Of a stretch of 64,000 nt of DNA, positions 24,469-36,476 are shown piece after piece. Source of the stretch: Rhinopomastus cyanomelas (taxonomy: Eukaryota > Chordata > Aves > Bucerotiformes > Rhinopomastidae); assembly GCA_013400115.1 (NCBI GenBank), contig VXBP01010419.1:21074-85073 (forward strand), read 5' to 3'. Each line of letters opens with the position of its first letter. The first letter of the stretch is position 1. Both the position numbers and the translations under genes were made by a program. The notes below the pieces were generated by a model, which was not told the DNA's origin, ran no database searches, and saw nothing but the letters and a program-made list of their open reading frames with translations.

Positions 24469-27400
24469 CAAATGAAAACTTACTTCCAGTGATTCTGGTT
24501 GGTGCTTTCTTTCACGGTTTTCGTTAGGAGGTTGTCTGTCTGTTTGCCCATTTCTATGGCAACTTGAAACCGAGATGTTTTCTGAAGTCTTCAGATTTCC
24601 CTACAAACAGATCCACCACCCCAGCACTTCCCAGGATTAACAATTTACAATAGTACAATTAACAATTAACAATAGTACGAATCAACTATTTAAAGGCTCC
24701 CTGTTCAACTGCACTTTTGCCCCAAGGTGAGCGCACAGCAGAGAGGGACAGACCTCTGCTCACCCACAGGCTTGAGAAGAGACAGGTCCCACCTGAGACA
24801 AGTCACCTTTTCTCTGTTTCCTCTGTGTTGGCTGACATGAAGGTCCTCACATACCCACTGCCAGCACACTTGTTGTCTGGCCGGTCTGCTAACAAATGAC
24901 CCTGAGCATGTGTGCAGGAACAGGGCCAAAGTAATGCTTGTGGCACAGCTCCAGCCAACGGGTCCCAGCCTGGAATAGCCTCCTAGCAGCTGATGGACAG
25001 CAGCGGCCGCCTTCTCCGCTTACAACTCAAGAGAGACCCAGCATGACTTCTGGGGGAAAAATCTCCTCGGGCAGGATCCCTTTCACTTAAGTTTAGATAG
25101 CTACAGTGTGCAGCTGAGTGTGCTGGACAGGGTCCCTGTTCGAGGAAAGCAGCCTCTTCGAAAGGGTGTCACCTCACCCCAGGTTACATGAAGCAGCCTG
25201 GAAACACCAGTTGTTTTCATTGGCCTAAAAAAGGGATCTCAGCTGCCTAGTCTGAGACCATCCTCGAGGTTTGGTTCCTTTCCCTAAACACAGGTGTCTA
25301 AGATCTGCTTGGCCTGCAGCTGCCGGACCCCAGGAGTCTTTCTTGTAGGTCTGCCCCAGCACCAAGGCAGATGTCACAGCCCCTTTGGAGCTGGGCATTG
25401 GTGACCAAGAGATGTGCCTGCAGGGCTAGTCTTGCTTAGCCTCCTTCTGTGCGAGGCTGATGGAGAAGAGATGTGTCCAATGGCTGGCTGCAGATGGACA
25501 CTGTCAGGGGCACCACAGGCACAGCAAATTTCCCCACAGTATTAGTTTATGTGGTACACACACGTTACTTGTTTTCCTTTTAGCCCCTTTTTTTCCTTTA
25601 TTCACACACATGTACTTGTGAGGGTCCAGGTTTTACTCGGCTGCTTCTAAATAATAACGCAAAGGGCACAGTTCTGACACCTAAGGGATTCTGTGCTGAT
25701 TCTCAAGCCCTTCTTTCAAGGATGGGAATATAAAGCTTTCTCATGTACACAGTTTTAAGAACATATAGGTATACTGGAGGAACCTCATACAACGTCTTCA
25801 TCCAAAGACTGCTGAATAGTTTGAGCTGAAGCTTTCCTAATATGTCAACTGGAGCAAAAAAACCAGGTGTGTGAAGTGTTATTCTGAACTATTAAAATCT
25901 GGCAAGTTTAAGAAATTAAACCCAGAGTCCTGTGAAGGGAAAGGCCAGACATATTTATCTGTAGCAGGAATAACTAGCCACTTAATACCCATAATCATCG
26001 TGTTCCTATCAGTTTAGCCAGGTGCTAAATGGGATTATTGTCTCGTATGTGACGTGGGATCAATAAAGGAAAAAATAACATGAAGATTCCAATGACTACA
26101 AACAACTCGGATCCTCCTCATTGCCCCTCAAGTCGCCTTCCCCACACGCACGTAATGGGATTCAGAGACAGCTGCTGTCATCAGCCCGCTGTGCTTCAGT
26201 GCCCTGAAAGCTTCTGCGTTAAATCACTGGCCTTGCTTTCCCTTCTGGTGAAGTGCACAGTCATGCTTCTGTGTGACTGCTCGTTAGTCGGCGCTTCGTC
26301 ATGTTCAAACTGTGTTCGTAACTGTGTTTCTAAGAACCAGGGCTGCCATCGGGGCATTGCTTTAGTCCTCGGCGGCTGATTCCGTTTCCATTTCAGGCGT
26401 GGCTACACCCCTGCCGGTGCCAGGTCCAGAGAGCAGCCCTGGTTCTGGGGATTTGTGCAAAACCTTGAGAAACCAGGGGTCTGTTCCACATCTGTATATG
26501 GTGCCCACCTTTTAAGGAAGGCACAAGGGCTTAATCCTGGGAAAGCCCGGCTTTCCAGTTTTCATCACAGCAAACCACAGGGGTTTGCTGTGACAAGTCA
26601 ACTATTGTTTCAAAAACCAGTTTCCTTGTAAAAAGTTCTGTCTTATGCCTTTCAGACACACATCCAGTAAACACTGTGTTCACACCAGCTCTGAGCAGTG
26701 ACTGAGTGGTGACTGGTGCAGGGATGGGAGACTGGGTGGGGGAAAGCAAAGGAATTTTTGGTTTGGACCTGTTTTGCTGACATAATAAAGGAAACAGTTA
26801 AGCTTTTCTTCTTTTATTTATAAAGGACATTCATTTCCTTCTTATAATTTATTGGGGAAAAAATAGGAGGAAACCATGATTCTCACACCCTTAGTACTGG
26901 GAAAACTCCTTAGCGATCCTAACAAACACTGGTTTTTCTCACAAGCACTGTTAGACATTTTAAGATGAAATGGGAATTCAACAGGAAAAGAAATGGAACT
27001 TGTAACACAAAAACATCCTGTCCTGTCTGCAGTGTCACCAGAGCACCGGCTGTCTCGCAGTCAAAGCATCCTCCTGGAATTCTAAGAAAACAGACAGAAG
27101 GCAGGAGATGGTTTTCCAGAGGGAGAATATTTCAGATCACCTTCATGCAAATCACAAAAAAAATACAAGCAAATCAGGAAATCCCTTAGCCCACAACATT
27201 GTTTGAGGTTTTTAGTTTAGCCTTGAGCTTCAGGTCAAGACAGGACACGAGACAAATCTTTTGATGGCTCTGCTACAGAGTCCCTGTTTAAGTGCGGGAA
27301 GATTATTAAGTCTCTTTGCTTCTCCCATGTTCTTATATTTACTTAACATATATTTGAGTGAAACAGAGCCTATAAATGACCCCAAGTCTAAAATCCCAGT

Positions 27401-27740
27401 GTCTGCTGGGATCTGGAATAACTGAATAGTGATTTAGTGAAATGACTATTACTAAAATAGCTGCAGGAAAGGGAAACGGAGGCAGCAGGTCCCCCACAGC
27501 TGCACACAGGTGAATACCCCTGGCAGGGTCACGGTGGTGTGCTCAATGTCGTCTCACCCAGCACGGTGTGAAGTGTCCACACCAAACAGCACTGTCTTCA
27601 AAGCACAGTGGGTCAGCAAACAATACCCGGTGTCTTGGGAACTCCTACTGGTTTCTAATGCTACCCTTTGTGGGTTTCTGGTAGAATTAAATGGAATTTA
27701 ACATCATTTAATCTTGTCTGTAGGGCAACAGTCCAGTATA
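24469..27740. other. Intergenic DNA, no gene recognised
   Basis: No exon was supported. Positions 24630-24680 contain a short imperfect tandem of AACAATTTACAATAGTAC-like units. Positions 25940-26060 include a GGATTATTG and TGACGTGGGATCAATAAA cluster that could be regulatory. This is motif content only. Confidence 0.5.
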
Positions 27741-27744
27741 TGCA

Positions 27745-28165
27745 GCTGTTGGAGTGAGTCCAGAGAAGGGGCGTAAAGATGATCAGAGAGCTGAAGCACC
27801 TTTGCTGTGAGAACACACTGATGGAGTTGGGGCTGTTCAGCCTGGGTAAAAAGAAGGCTCTGGGAAGAACTTACAGCAGCCTTTCAGAACCTGAAGGAGG
27901 CCCACAGGAAAGCTGAAGTGGGACAAAGAGATGTAGTGATAGGACAGAGGGGAATGGATTTAAGTTGGAAGAAGTTAGATTTAAATGAAGAAGTCCCTCA
28001 CTCTGAGGGTGGTGAGATGCTGGAACAGGTTGCCCAGGGAGGCTGTAGATGCTCCATCCCTGAAAGTGTTCAAGGCCAGGTTGGATGGGGCTCTGGGAAA
28101 CCTAGTCTAGTGAGAGGTGTTCCTGCCCATGGAAGGTTAGTTGGAAAAAGATCTTCTTTAAGGTG
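27745..28165 (+). repeat. CR1 LINE 3' fragment
   Basis: The order of blocks is that of a plus-strand CR1. GGAGTGAGTCCAGAGAAGGG at the left corresponds to the end of ORF2. It is followed by GGGGCTGTTCAGCCTGGGTA, CAGGTTGCCCAGGGAGGCTG, and CTGAAAGTGTTCAAGGCCAG with GTTGGATGGGGCTCTGGGAA. The final tail repeats are degenerate near 28140-28165. It is non-coding and 5'-truncated. Confidence 0.9.
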
Positions 28166-31100
28166 TCTTTCTCTTATATAGCTGAGCAAAAACTCCCATG
28201 ATATCCTTTCACAAAGCTGGTAAATAATCAGGTCAAGAAGGAAAAAGGAATGAAAAAAAGTATGATAATGGTAAGAAGCTGTCCAGATGCAGACAGTAGA
28301 GATTTCCTCCATTACTGGATGAGCCACTGTGGGTCAGTACCTTGAAGGGGAAGTCAGTCAGTCTGGTAATTACTGCATTACAAGGAAGTGGGTTAGTTCA
28401 TGACTACTCTACGGGTAGAGTTGTCATGCTCAGACTTGCAAGTAGGGGAAAACTGGAGCTGCTAAATCTAGCAAGTGCAACACCATTCAGAACAGCCTTG
28501 TTGCTTGCCAGCCCTAGCTGAAAGCCCAGCTCTGGCCCCAGCTGGGCAGTGTGGAGCTCAGCCATACCAACACCACACCACTTCATGCAGCCTCTTCACG
28601 TGGTGCCAGCTTGGAACCGGCAGGAAGCAAGAGCATCCCATAGTGACTCCCAGACACTGTGTTTTGGGCCAGACTTGGAACAGCCAATCTCCTGTCTTGT
28701 TGAGTAAATAAATGTACTTATTTGGGGTTAATTTACTCCTGACCATGCACGGATGACATCAGCAAGTGTGGCAGCACAATAGGAGGGGATCTGCAAGGTG
28801 AAGCAGCTGGTGGTGAGTGCACACTGCCCTCATGTACACATCTAGGGGAAGTTATTTCTACTTCTAACTGAATCCTCTGGAGCCAAGGGCATGATTTTCT
28901 CTGTGGCAGCTCTGTGATGGCCTCTGGTGTACGGCAAGTGGAGCTGATCAGGAGATTTGCTATGAAACTGCTCCCTTGAACTACATTAAACCACTGATGA
29001 AGACAGCCTCAGATTTCTTTTCATTCCTCATGAAAAAAGATGTATTTTCATGTAGAATTAGGTTTTCTTTTTAGGCAAAACACTTCAGCTATAATTAGAC
29101 CACAGTTCTGGACACAAAAACCTCCTTTCAGGGACTGTATGCAACATCAAATATGTAAGCGATTACAGGGCAAGGAACAGGAGGGCATAAGCAACAAAAC
29201 AAATCACAGCAGCCAGCAGATTTGATTGTGTAAGGAATAAGGGAAGCGTAAGTAGCTTTGATTTTCAGCATTCAAAGTAAAGAAACGACCGTTTTTGTTC
29301 ACAGTAAGAACTTGCTAAGCTACCTGGATATTACCAAACAGAGCCACTTGTACAACAGTGTCCAAAGTCAAATCAGTGGCCTTAAATTATTATTAGCCAA
29401 CAAAATAATCTGAGAAGTTTGTGACCATGAGTACAAATTCCCTGAAGAAACTTAAAAAGCAGATAAACCAGCAGAGAAGGAGAAAAAGTGCTCAGTAAAG
29501 ACCCCAGGAATTCTGTAATTGTATTTGGCTTGATTTTATGTCCTTTGAAAAGCCTTGGTGCTCATTTCATCAAAGACCCATTAAATGAACTGTTCATTTC
29601 AGCCCTGCAGCCCCAGTCTCTCAAGGGAAGCAAAAGACCATGGACCATGGAGCTCTATGTATCAACAGGCCAATGCCTCCTCTTCTGTGCTGGCTCTCCC
29701 ATTCTCAGTGGTGATCTCTAAGTCAATCAGGCTTCACCATGGCGTCACATCTATTCCTTTACCTCCTCTCTCAAGCATTAGCATCACCAAGATTTTAATG
29801 TTCTCCAGACTATCTGTACAACATCCTGTTTCCACTGACCTCAGGAAGGAGCCCTTCCATGATGTAAATGACACAGAAACATTGCCTTTGGCAGAAAAAG
29901 GCTAAATTATGTATTTAGTGAGTGCAGGGAGAGACTTGTTTGCATTGTTTTTCCCAAAAAACCACCAGATTATGGTTTCCTTATATCATTCTGATTTAGC
30001 TGGATGGCTGAAAGTTTGCACAATGTCCCCTTTTGCCTCCAAGACCCCAAATCTGATACAAGGATTCCTAGGATTTTATAAAACAAATATACCTAAGGGT
30101 AACAAACTGCTGTTAATGGGGCTGTCACATCTTTTTGTGATGGCTTCAAACTCTGAGGTTGCTGAGCACCTCACTGAAAAGAAGCATAATGTCACATCAG
30201 TTGCTGTTTTGGGGTAATTCCACTGAAATTTGCTGGGTTCTGTGCTGATGCCATTTGTTGCTGGGTTCCCCTTTGCAAATCTCTTACCTTTGAGTTCCTA
30301 GGCAAACCACAGTATCTACTAATCATGCCATTAAGGGTGGGATCTGGAGGAGTGCTCACTGATAGTTGTAACCTTCCTCTGATACCTATAAGCCTTTTAC
30401 TGCTTGCTGTAGATACAGAACGTACATGCAAAAGTGGCTTTTGGAAAGGTATGTACTGCAACCCAGTATTTCCACTGACTTCAGGAGTCTCTCCTCAGTA
30501 AAGAAGAGAAATGGCTTTGTTGTTGGAAGGCCAGTGGCTGAATCTTATTGCGGGCGCTGGAAAGTGGGATGATAAAGCACTGAGGATGTTCTGTTCTTTC
30601 AGTCACCAGATCCTCACCAAGTGACTCACTCAGTGTGAGGTTTGGGTTAGCTGGGCACAGTATTCGTCACAACAGCCAAAAGCAGATGACTATAGGGAAA
30701 TATCATGTCCAGCATTCTTCTAATTTCCAGTACTGTGTAGCTCAAGAACCTTCTAAGCTCTAAGCAGCCTCTTTAATAACCCTTGATAAGATTTCTCTCC
30801 TGTGAGTCTAACCAGTGTCTCCTTGACCCCAGATAAGGTTTTAGCATCCATAGCATCCTGCTATGACTAAGATCTAGCTCCTGACTATCTATTACTAATC
30901 AATTCTTTAAGCAGCTTCCTTGACTTCTGAACTCCCAGAGTAGCACTTAATTTGGCTATTAATTTAGTTTAACACCATCACGTTTTACTGCTAGTCCTTT
31001 TTACTCGAAACAGTGTCCCTTACAGATGGTTCTCTAGTAGCACAGGCCCATCATTTCCCTTCATTTGAATTCTTCATTAGGCTCAATGCACATTACATAG

Positions 31101-34050
31101 CTGGGGTAGGCTATGAAGGAAAACCAGTGATACGATAAGGGATGAAAAAGTCAGATCAGAGGGGTTTAAAGACAAATCAAGGAAGGAATGGGAGCAATAC
31201 TGAAAGCAAATGACTCACTTTATTCAGCCCTGTTAAGATGAAAAGTAACAAGACAGAGAAAACCTCACAGTAAAACCCCTCTCAACTCTTGGCTTAAAGA
31301 AGTTTAAACTCTCACAAATGTGTGATCACATTAATCAGCAAGAAACATGGTTGATGCACCCAGACACAAAGATTCAAGAATCCTTGGTGACATTAGTGAC
31401 ATTTTAAAGTGAAATATCAGTGCTTTCTTTTAGTCTTTATTAAGTCTAACAACCACAGGGATTGTTCATTTACCATCTCCTTTCTAATTAGCACTAAGCT
31501 AATGCCTAAGTGCCCTCCATGAGTGTGCTGGGTTTTCATGTCATTAAATCATAGGCTGGCTGTATTCTGCTGTACCAAGCTCAGCTTCCTTGCAAAGGTC
31601 AGTGTCCGGGCAAAGATCAGCAGAAATACCAGTTTCAGTTAGCGTAGCATTTTCGGCCCCAACCCAAACTGCCACTGGCACACCTAGGCCTTAAGTGCTT
31701 TGTGTGAATTAGGCTTTCCTGACAATTCAGCAACAGAACAGACCTGAGCAGGTGACCCAAAAGTCATCTATGAAATATACAACTTGGTGAAATCAGTATT
31801 TTAACTGTGACCCAAATAATGAAGCAGATAGTGTTGTTAATTAGCGCTGCACCACATACCAAGCAGGAGGCTAAGCAAAACAGGCAGGAGTTTCTGAAGC
31901 AATAGAGATACCTAGCATGAGTTCCAATCCCTACAGAAAACAGCTTTTATAAAGGCTCCAACACAAGTCTCCTGCTTTTGGGCTCTTCTGATGAGCTAGC
32001 TGTTACTAATGTCAAAAGGTGATGCCTGTCAGCCAAGAACTACATTACAGTCCATAACTGAATTTCAGGAGTTGTCAAGAGCAGGCTAATAAAGTAGCTG
32101 GTACTAGAACTGAAGTATGGGGAAAAAAAATAGTAAATTAACTTCAGGTCCAGCAGGATGCAAAGTATGTTGTGTGGTTTCCCTATGTCATTTCAAATAT
32201 TATGTTCAATTTTTCTGGGCTACATTTGTCTGACATTCTTCTCTTGTATCATAATGATTCATTATGCATAATTTATTCAAGGGCTGTAGCTCACCTCTAA
32301 GTGCCTATAAATATTACTGCAGCTAGACATTTGCATTGTAAAACAAATGCATAGCACTGGGATTTATGACAGAGCCTTTTATATTAGCTCCTTGACAGGA
32401 AAGACAGATTTTTTCTGAAGTAAAACATTGACCTTAAAATAATCTTAAAAATCTAGTACAGGAAGCAATTAACAGCTCTTCCTTCTTGCGTTGTTTAGGT
32501 AATTTGACAAGTTTTAGGGAGGGCTGGGGGGGCAAAATGATCCTTGGCATTCGGGATAGATACAGCTGTATGGTTGTTCCATCAGTACTGCTGGGAATGT
32601 TCCCATGGTAATGGAGGTAATAAATGTAACACCTGCCCTCCCACTGCTCTGCAAAGGCTTGAGCCATTTCTCAGAGGGGGTGGAATGCAGAGACATTGCT
32701 GTGAGGAACTGTGGAAGAAAACCAGTCTCACTTGGAACAAAGGCTGCACATTGTGCCACCACACCGAGTGGAGTGGGATGCTGGCATCTTTTGTGGCCCC
32801 TGGTGAATTGGTATGTGGGTTTGTATCAATTACTTTAAAACTAGGGGAGAAATCTGATGCAAAGTGACAACATCCATCGAGGACAAACCAACTCATGAGT
32901 AGCAGGTACTGTAGTGATGTACTGTTTTGCTGCCACCCGTTATGGGCAGAGTGGCTCAGTCTAGAAAAGAGCATGAAAGGAATATACTTTGTCCTCTGTC
33001 TGTGGTGATGAGAATTAGAAGTAACGAGCTTAAGCTGCAGGAAGGCACAGTCACATCAGGCAGTAGGAAAATGTTTCCAAGAGGACATAAAAACATAGTA
33101 AAGGCATACCAAGGGAGGCTACAACACCTGCAGTGCTGCTCTCCAGCCAGAAAAACATTTAAGGGCAGCTTAGAAAAATGTGTTTGGGAGGTAACACTGG
33201 CATAGTAACTGCCACTGCAAGAGTAATAAAGTGCCCATGCTCAGGTATCTCTCCAGCCTAACCATATTGTTTAGCCACCATGCCCTGCTCTAGCATCTGA
33301 AGTTGCAGCCACACATCTGTAAAACCTTATCTTGTTCAGTGAGAACTGCCACCAGCTGGGCATAGGCCAGATTTTACTGCTTGGGGAAGGATGGCAGACA
33401 AACTAGTCTCCTCTGGATGCTGTCAGCTCTGTTCTTCTACAAAGTCTCTGATTTACTTCAAGAAATCATAATCCTTTTCCTTTGCTGATTCCCCTCTAAG
33501 GGCGAAGAAGTGCCCTCACTTACTGGCGATTGACTCCATGGCCCTCAGTATGGCAGTTTCAGCAGTGTTCCAGCCATGGGATAGGCTGTAGGCTGAAAGT
33601 AGGCAAGCAGTCTCCTCCAGTAGTGGGATTCTTCAACACTGTTACATATACAGGGATTGGTCATGATACCAGGCAGTGTAACAGGAAGGTTGCCTTGAAT
33701 TAATTTCTCTACTTGCTCTCTGGCCAGTCATTTATTTTCTTCTTGGCACTTTTTTTCCCCCCTTTGCAAGACAGAATAAACAACCTTCCTAATTGTACCA
33801 AGACACTGAGAACAAACAGGACCAGGTACTGCTTTTGCACATTTGTAGGTTTACCTTTAGCTGCTCTCAAGGGGCATATGAGTGCAGCTACATTTCTGGT
33901 TTCAACCTTACTTACCTGGGGTTTCAGCAGAGCCTGCACTTTAACCGCTTGTAACACTCCTCACCTCTTAAGTGGAATCCATCCTTTAACTCTGATTTGG
34001 TGCTACTATACAACCCAGAGAACAACAGTAACACCTGCAGGTTAGCAAAA
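28166..34050. other. Intergenic DNA downstream of HS1BP3
   Basis: No gene was recognised. Open frames in this stretch (for example around 29.5-30.2 and 32.5-33.0 kb) are short and overlap on both strands. They have no splice-site or domain support. The most structured part is 32190-32400, described separately. Confidence 0.55.
32190..32400. promoter_or_regulatory. Candidate non-coding regulatory block with POU/octamer-like sites
   Basis: The block is AT-rich without being simple repeat. It holds the perfect 12-bp palindrome ATTATGCATAAT at 32261-32272. About 60 bp further are an exact octamer (ATTTGCAT) and a related ACAAATGCAT, near 32327-32352. It also has TATAAATATTA and TTATTCAA elements. 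This density of homeodomain/POU-type sites is typical of developmental enhancers. Conservation cannot be judged from a single sequence, so the call is speculative. Confidence 0.2.
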
Positions 34051-34053
34051 TGT

Positions 34054-34059
34054 TTTATT
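34054..34059 (-). terminator. HS1BP3: Candidate HS1BP3 distal polyadenylation signal
   Basis: An AATAAA hexamer on the minus strand lies about 1.29 kb after the HS1BP3 stop codon. It is one of two such hexamers downstream of the stop. The cleavage site would be about 10-30 bp further (lower coordinates). Confidence 0.4.
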
Positions 34060-34214
34060 ATACTGAAACAGACTATAGATACATGAGAGCAAATGATTTC
34101 ATTTTATCTGTCCCATCAAACCAAAATACCTTTATCATATTTTCTATTGGCTTAAAAAGGAAATGCTAATAATTTCACTATTACAAAAATAATAGATTTA
34201 TATAAAGCTTTCTT

Positions 34215-34220
34215 TTTATT
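34215..34220 (-). terminator. HS1BP3: Candidate HS1BP3 proximal polyadenylation signal
   Basis: An AATAAA hexamer on the minus strand about 1.13 kb after the stop codon is the first canonical signal met by transcription from HS1BP3. It could be used instead of, or together with, the signal 160 bp further on. Confidence 0.4.
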
Positions 34221-35344
34221 TTGTTCTATATTGGAAAGGCAAATTTGGGGATAATGATATGGCTTAAGTATATTAGCAATTTCCCTCTGGGGAACTTGCT
34301 TCACATCTGGATAGAACACATGTAGGAGGAATATCATTCTACGTGACAGCAGGTATCAACCCACATCAGATATAAATTCAGCATATTGAACCAAAGTGCC
34401 TGAGCAGGGGAAGAAGCAGTATAGTCTGGGGTGCTTCTTTAGGTCCTGGGAAGGAGAACGTGAGAGTAACTCCACAGAGCAGTTCAGGAGACCTGCACTG
34501 AATCACCTCCTGGTGAAATCTCTTTTGCCCCACTAACTGCTGCTGAAGCCCAGGAAGACTTGGCTGGAAAAAAGAAGCCCTTGTGAATCTAAGAATTATA
34601 TAGTCACAGAATATCTGTAATTGGAAGGGACCCATGAGGATCAAGAGTAGGTTCATAAGAGTCTTAGAGTATCCAAACCTCCTACGCAATGCAGCTTCCA
34701 TGTATGTCTGGAGCTGCTCCCACCCATCTTCAGTCCTTTGCTATTCTCTAGGAACTAGAGTTGCATAAAGTCTAGTGTTTGTAGTTCTGCAAGTTCTCTC
34801 ACAAGTTAGCGTTTGTGCAACGACAAAGGCAGCAGGTTGTCAGGCTTAGCAGGGATTTCCTCTGTAGTTCAGAGAAACTGCTACCTATACTTAGCAGTTT
34901 CTGGTTATAAATTACTGAAGTACCAGTCAGGAACAAAGGGCTGCTACAAAAATGCACAGAATAAAAGGAAAATAACCTTTCAAGTCAGCTGAAATACACT
35001 AAAACGACAGGAGGAGCACCCTGTCCTGCCTCAGACCAGGTCACTATTTGTAGCTGCATATGTGCAACACGCTTACAATTTTCAGTCAAGACTATACTGG
35101 CCAAAACTGTACTACATGGGTACTGAAACAGTAGCAGGCATTCTGTAGTGCCAAGTCCTGGTCCATATTCCCTTAAAACCCAGAAAAACTAAGGCAATGT
35201 TATACAACACTGCACTGTTTTGAAAATATCATGTGGAGCCTTTGCTGACCACATGTGCTGCTCTCTGTATCATAGTATAAAAGGGAGCTTAAGCTCCACA
35301 AGAGTTTGGGCCAAAAAGGCATTACATTTTAAAAATATGTATGC
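34221..35344 (-). other. HS1BP3: Probable HS1BP3 3' untranslated region
   Basis: This is the minus-strand stretch from the stop codon to the first AATAAA. No splice structure or other gene is apparent. It contains a short CR1 tail in the same orientation as the gene (34602-34652), so part of the mature 3' UTR would be repeat-derived. The extent is inferred from the poly(A) hexamer only. Confidence 0.45.
34602..34652 (-). repeat. CR1 LINE 3' tail fragment in the HS1BP3 3' UTR
   Basis: AGTCACAGAATATCTGTAAT followed by TGGAAGGGACCCATGAGGAT is the last 50 bp of a CR1 copy of the 'AATATC...GGACCCA' subfamily, in minus orientation. It is very short, and nothing of the coding part remains. Confidence 0.8.
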
Positions 35345-35573
35345 TCAAAACAGACTTGTGTCTTCGTTGTTGATAGATTCATTTTCCTGGATGTACTGCA
35401 GAATGTCCACTTCATTCATGGTCTGAATCCTGTTTTCCTTTGGCTTTGCCAGTGCAGATGAATTAGTGCTCCTGGGGGTAACTGCTGGCTTCTGAGGCAG
35501 CGGTGGCTTTGATGTTGCCTTAGGCTTTGGCTTGGAGGTTACTTTCAAGAGCTTCTCTAAATCATCATCAACT
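35345..35573 (-). CDS. HS1BP3: HS1BP3 terminal coding exon
   Basis: This exon encodes the last 75 residues of HCLS1-binding protein 3. In mammals that protein has an N-terminal PX (phosphoinositide/phosphatidic-acid-binding) domain, binds cortactin and HS1, and has been linked to negative control of autophagy through phosphatidic acid. The visible order is an acidic VDDDLEKLL start, then a K/P-rich SKPKPKATSKPPLPQKP tract (a likely SH3-ligand region), then the conserved NEVDILQYIQ motif, and a SLF terminus before TGA. The acceptor is ATTCTAG. The exon enters with one base that completes an Arg codon from the previous exon. The family match is from recall of the human C-terminus (MDILQYIQ...SLF). 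Confidence 0.88.
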
Positions 35574-35897
35574 CTAGAATGAAAAGAAAACATCAGTAAC
35601 GTACTGGGAATTTATGACCTGGTTTTTTAATGTAAGAAAATGCAATCTTGCAAAATAAAACTTTCTGCATGAAAGGATCAGCTTTGATAAATTCTTTTAG
35701 GAAGAATTTTCCATAAAAGCTTCACTGTTACCAAATGAGAAATGTCACTTCATAATGTGGTTTTTCAGTTCACCATACAAGTGAATTCATTTTACAGCGT
35801 GTTTTCAAGTGTCTAAATTAAAAGCACTTTGCAATTATCAAAAGGAAAAGATCAAGATTTTAATTTTGGAAGAAAAAAAATGTTATTGATTTGTGAC

Positions 35898-36476
35898 AGG
35901 ATGAGTGGTTAGCAGGTCAAGAGAGGTTCTCCACTCCCTCTACTCTACCCTGGTGAGACCGCATCTGGACTATTGTGTCCAGTTCTGGGCCCCTCAATTC
36001 AAGAAGGACACAGAACTGCCAGAGACAGTCCAGCGCAGGGCCACAAAGATGATGGAGTGGAACATTTCTCTGATGATGAAAGGCTGAGGGAGTTGGGTGT
36101 CTTTAGCTTGAAAAAAAGGAAACTGAGGGGTCACCACATTAATGTTTATCAGTATGTGAAGGGTGGGTGACGGGACGATGGAGCCAGGCTCTTCTCAGTG
36201 TCATCTAATGAAAGGATAAGGGGCAATGGGTGGGAGCTGGGACGTAGGAAGTACCACATCAGTGTGAGAAGGAGCTTCTTCGCAGTGAAGGTGACAGAGC
36301 ACTTGAACGGGCTGCCCAGGGGGGTTGTGGAGTCTCCTTCCCTGGACACATTTAAAACCTGCCTGGATATGTTCCTGTGCAACTGGATCTAAGTGATCCG
36401 TCTGTGGCAGAGGGATTGGACTAGATGATCATTCGAGGTCTCTTCCAATCCCCAATGTTCTGTGATTCTGTGATTT
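35898..36476 (+). repeat. CR1 LINE 3' portion, antisense in the HS1BP3 intron
   Basis: The plus strand encodes a broken CR1 ORF2 end, with 'SRSREVLHSLYSTLVRPHLDY' and 'CVQFWAPQFKKD' near 35905-36010. The 3' region follows, with TGAAGGTGACAGAGCACTTG and GGACTAGATGATCATT, and it ends in ATGTTCTGTGATTCTGTGAT. The tail is intact, so the copy is 5'-truncated only. It lies about 325 bp upstream of the terminal exon's acceptor and antisense to the gene. Confidence 0.93.

Noticed and set aside
32582..32974. Open frame of about 130 codons on the minus strand
   Set aside because: The composition is random, it overlaps a plus-strand open frame of similar size, and it has no domain or exon evidence.
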